DNA of 64,000 nt from assembly GCA_024699855.1 (NCBI GenBank), contig JAMPIQ010000002.1:15500001-15564000 (forward strand), in the 5' to 3' direction. A program made the position numbers and the translations under genes. The DNA comes from Aphelenchoides besseyi. Taxonomy: Eukaryota > Nematoda > Chromadorea > Rhabditida > Aphelenchoididae. This document shows positions 63,157 through 64,000 of the stretch, in pieces. The notes below the pieces were generated by a model. The model ran no database searches, was not told the origin of the DNA, and saw only the letters and a list, made by a program, of their open reading frames with translations. Every line of letters begins with the position of its first letter. Position 1 is the first letter of the stretch.

Positions 63157-64000
63157 TTAAGGTCGAGCAATAGCAGTCATTTTGACACCATTTTGTCCAT
63201 TAAGTTCGCGGGATTGAACCATAATTTCATAGGACTTTGCACATTCAACAATCGTGGAGTGGTTTCCAAATGTGTTTATGGTTAGACGCGCTTGACTAGT
63301 CGGATGAAGTTGAAGTTTTTGTACTAATTGCTCGCTGATGTAACTCTTTGTGCTTCCATTGTCAATAAAGACAGTCGTTTCGGCAACTTCATTGGAATGC
63401 TTCGCGTTTCGGACAAGAGATTCTGTCACCATGAGCAATGTAGGCGTCTTTTTGACTGCAGGTGTAGTCGCCAAATGAACTCCAGCTGTTTGATCGCCAA
63501 TTTCGGACTCAATTTCTTCTTCGTTTATGATAGCAGTGGTTTGTGCGTTACTTCTTGGCTTTGAAGCTGGTTTTGGACGACTTTGTGAGACTTGCTTGAC
63601 GCTTGCTTTTTCCGCACTTTCAGTGAACGTCACTTTCTTGGGCGCTCCAAACTCTCCATTTTGATCGGCTTTCAAACAAATTGAACTATGATGTTTCTGG
63701 TCGCAATGTCGGCATTTCCATTCCTTTTGACGTTCATAGTAAGGATGACCCGATTGGAGACAATTGAAGCACAATTTGCGCTCTCTGGCTTGAGCGTATC
63801 TTGATGCAGGCCTTTTGTACTTCAAACATTTGTACGTTGAATGCTTTCCATCGCACAATTCACATTCGAACGCTTTCTGTGGCTCTTCTTGAGTTGTGGC
63901 CACATGAGTTTGATTCCATTGACGCTTGTTCGGGGGAGGACGTCGATTAGTCGGATTGGAAAAAATGGCCTTGTTATCATTCATGAGCTGATCAATATCG
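63157..64000 (-). pseudogene. Gag C-terminus and retropepsin of the BEL/Pao element
   Basis: Three Cys/His zinc knuckles (CELCDGKHSTYKC, CFNCLQSGH, CRHCDQKHHSSIC) lie at 63875-63680, followed by a polar linker and a protease site reading FIDNGSTKSYIS (about 63350), where Asn replaces the usual Ser/Thr/Ala after the catalytic Asp. In-frame TAA codons at 63157-63159 and 63079-63081 separate it from the reverse transcriptase. It runs off the window at 64000. Confidence 0.88.

Larger units (their letters stand above)
57376..64000 (-). mobile_element. Degenerate BEL/Pao LTR retroelement with envelope-like region, truncated by the window
   Basis: On the minus strand the order is gag zinc knuckles, aspartic protease, reverse transcriptase, RNase H, integrase, then a membrane-glycoprotein-like region. 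The RT-RNase H-integrase order and the type of integrase identify BEL/Pao. The reading is broken by in-frame stops at about 63157, 63079, 61590, 58746 and 57633, and by one-base frame changes near 62830, 62110 and between 57735 and 57640. All three frame changes go in the same direction (each like loss of one base). As written it cannot make an intact polyprotein. The upstream gag and the other LTR lie beyond 64000. Confidence 0.92.

Overview
This is a eukaryotic window from an animal, almost certainly a nematode. Nearly every gene is split by very short introns (about 36-50 nt) with GTAAGT/GTGAGT-type donors and TTTCAG/TTTTAG acceptors. The gene set includes a cuticlin-type ZP protein, a DUF1647 protein, a DUF229 protein, a Dispatched/CHE-14-like protein and an arginine kinase. 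An LSM11-like gene (U7 snRNP) argues against Caenorhabditis and close relatives, which are described as lacking the U7 particle. An early-branching lineage such as Dorylaimia is possible, but that is inference.

Layout. 0-2.3 kb: start of a muscarinic-type GPCR, broken by an in-frame stop. 2.6-4.2 kb: UBXN6/UBXD1. 4.5-5.2 kb: small minus-strand genes including a tail-anchored coiled-coil protein. 5.3-6.7 kb: dispersed repeat copy A. 7.2-11.1 kb: fast-evolving minus-strand genes. 11.9-14.9 kb: a kinesin with a 6-nt micro-exon in its P-loop. 15.7-20.4 kb: cathepsin D-like aspartic protease, whose 3.1-kb third intron contains a tandem pair of zinc-loop 'homing endonuclease' domains with a mariner element inserted in one of them. 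20.5-21.7 kb: 7TM receptor. 22-23.5 kb: unresolved coding tracts. 24-26 kb: cuticlin. 26.6-27.5 kb: LSM11. 27.7-30.8 kb: CNOT4. 31.7-33.4 kb: mitochondrial GatA/QRSL1. 34.7-35.8 kb: repeat copy B. 38.6-41.2 kb: fatty-acid transport protein. 42.0-44.1 kb: methanethiol oxidase (SELENBP1). 44.3-48.8 kb: DUF1647 and DUF229 genes. 49.2-52.6 kb: Dispatched-like protein. 53.6-55.1 kb: arginine kinase. 55.4-56.5 kb: repeat copy C. 56.6-57.1 kb: small coiled-coil gene. 57.4 kb to the end: a degenerate BEL/Pao LTR retroelement with an envelope-like reading frame on the minus strand, running off the window.

Most host genes are unrelated housekeeping or surface-biology genes and do not form a pathway. 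Two RNA-processing genes, LSM11 and CNOT4, lie head to tail about 290 bp apart. The most notable structures are the nested insertions inside the protease intron, whose boundaries are a direct repeat across an AG|GT splice junction; the three-copy dispersed element with a near-invariant ~115-bp block and conserved hairpins; and the 6-nt P-loop exon. Several coding tracts carry single in-frame stops or one-base frame breaks. I cannot tell from one sequence which are real and which are assembly errors.
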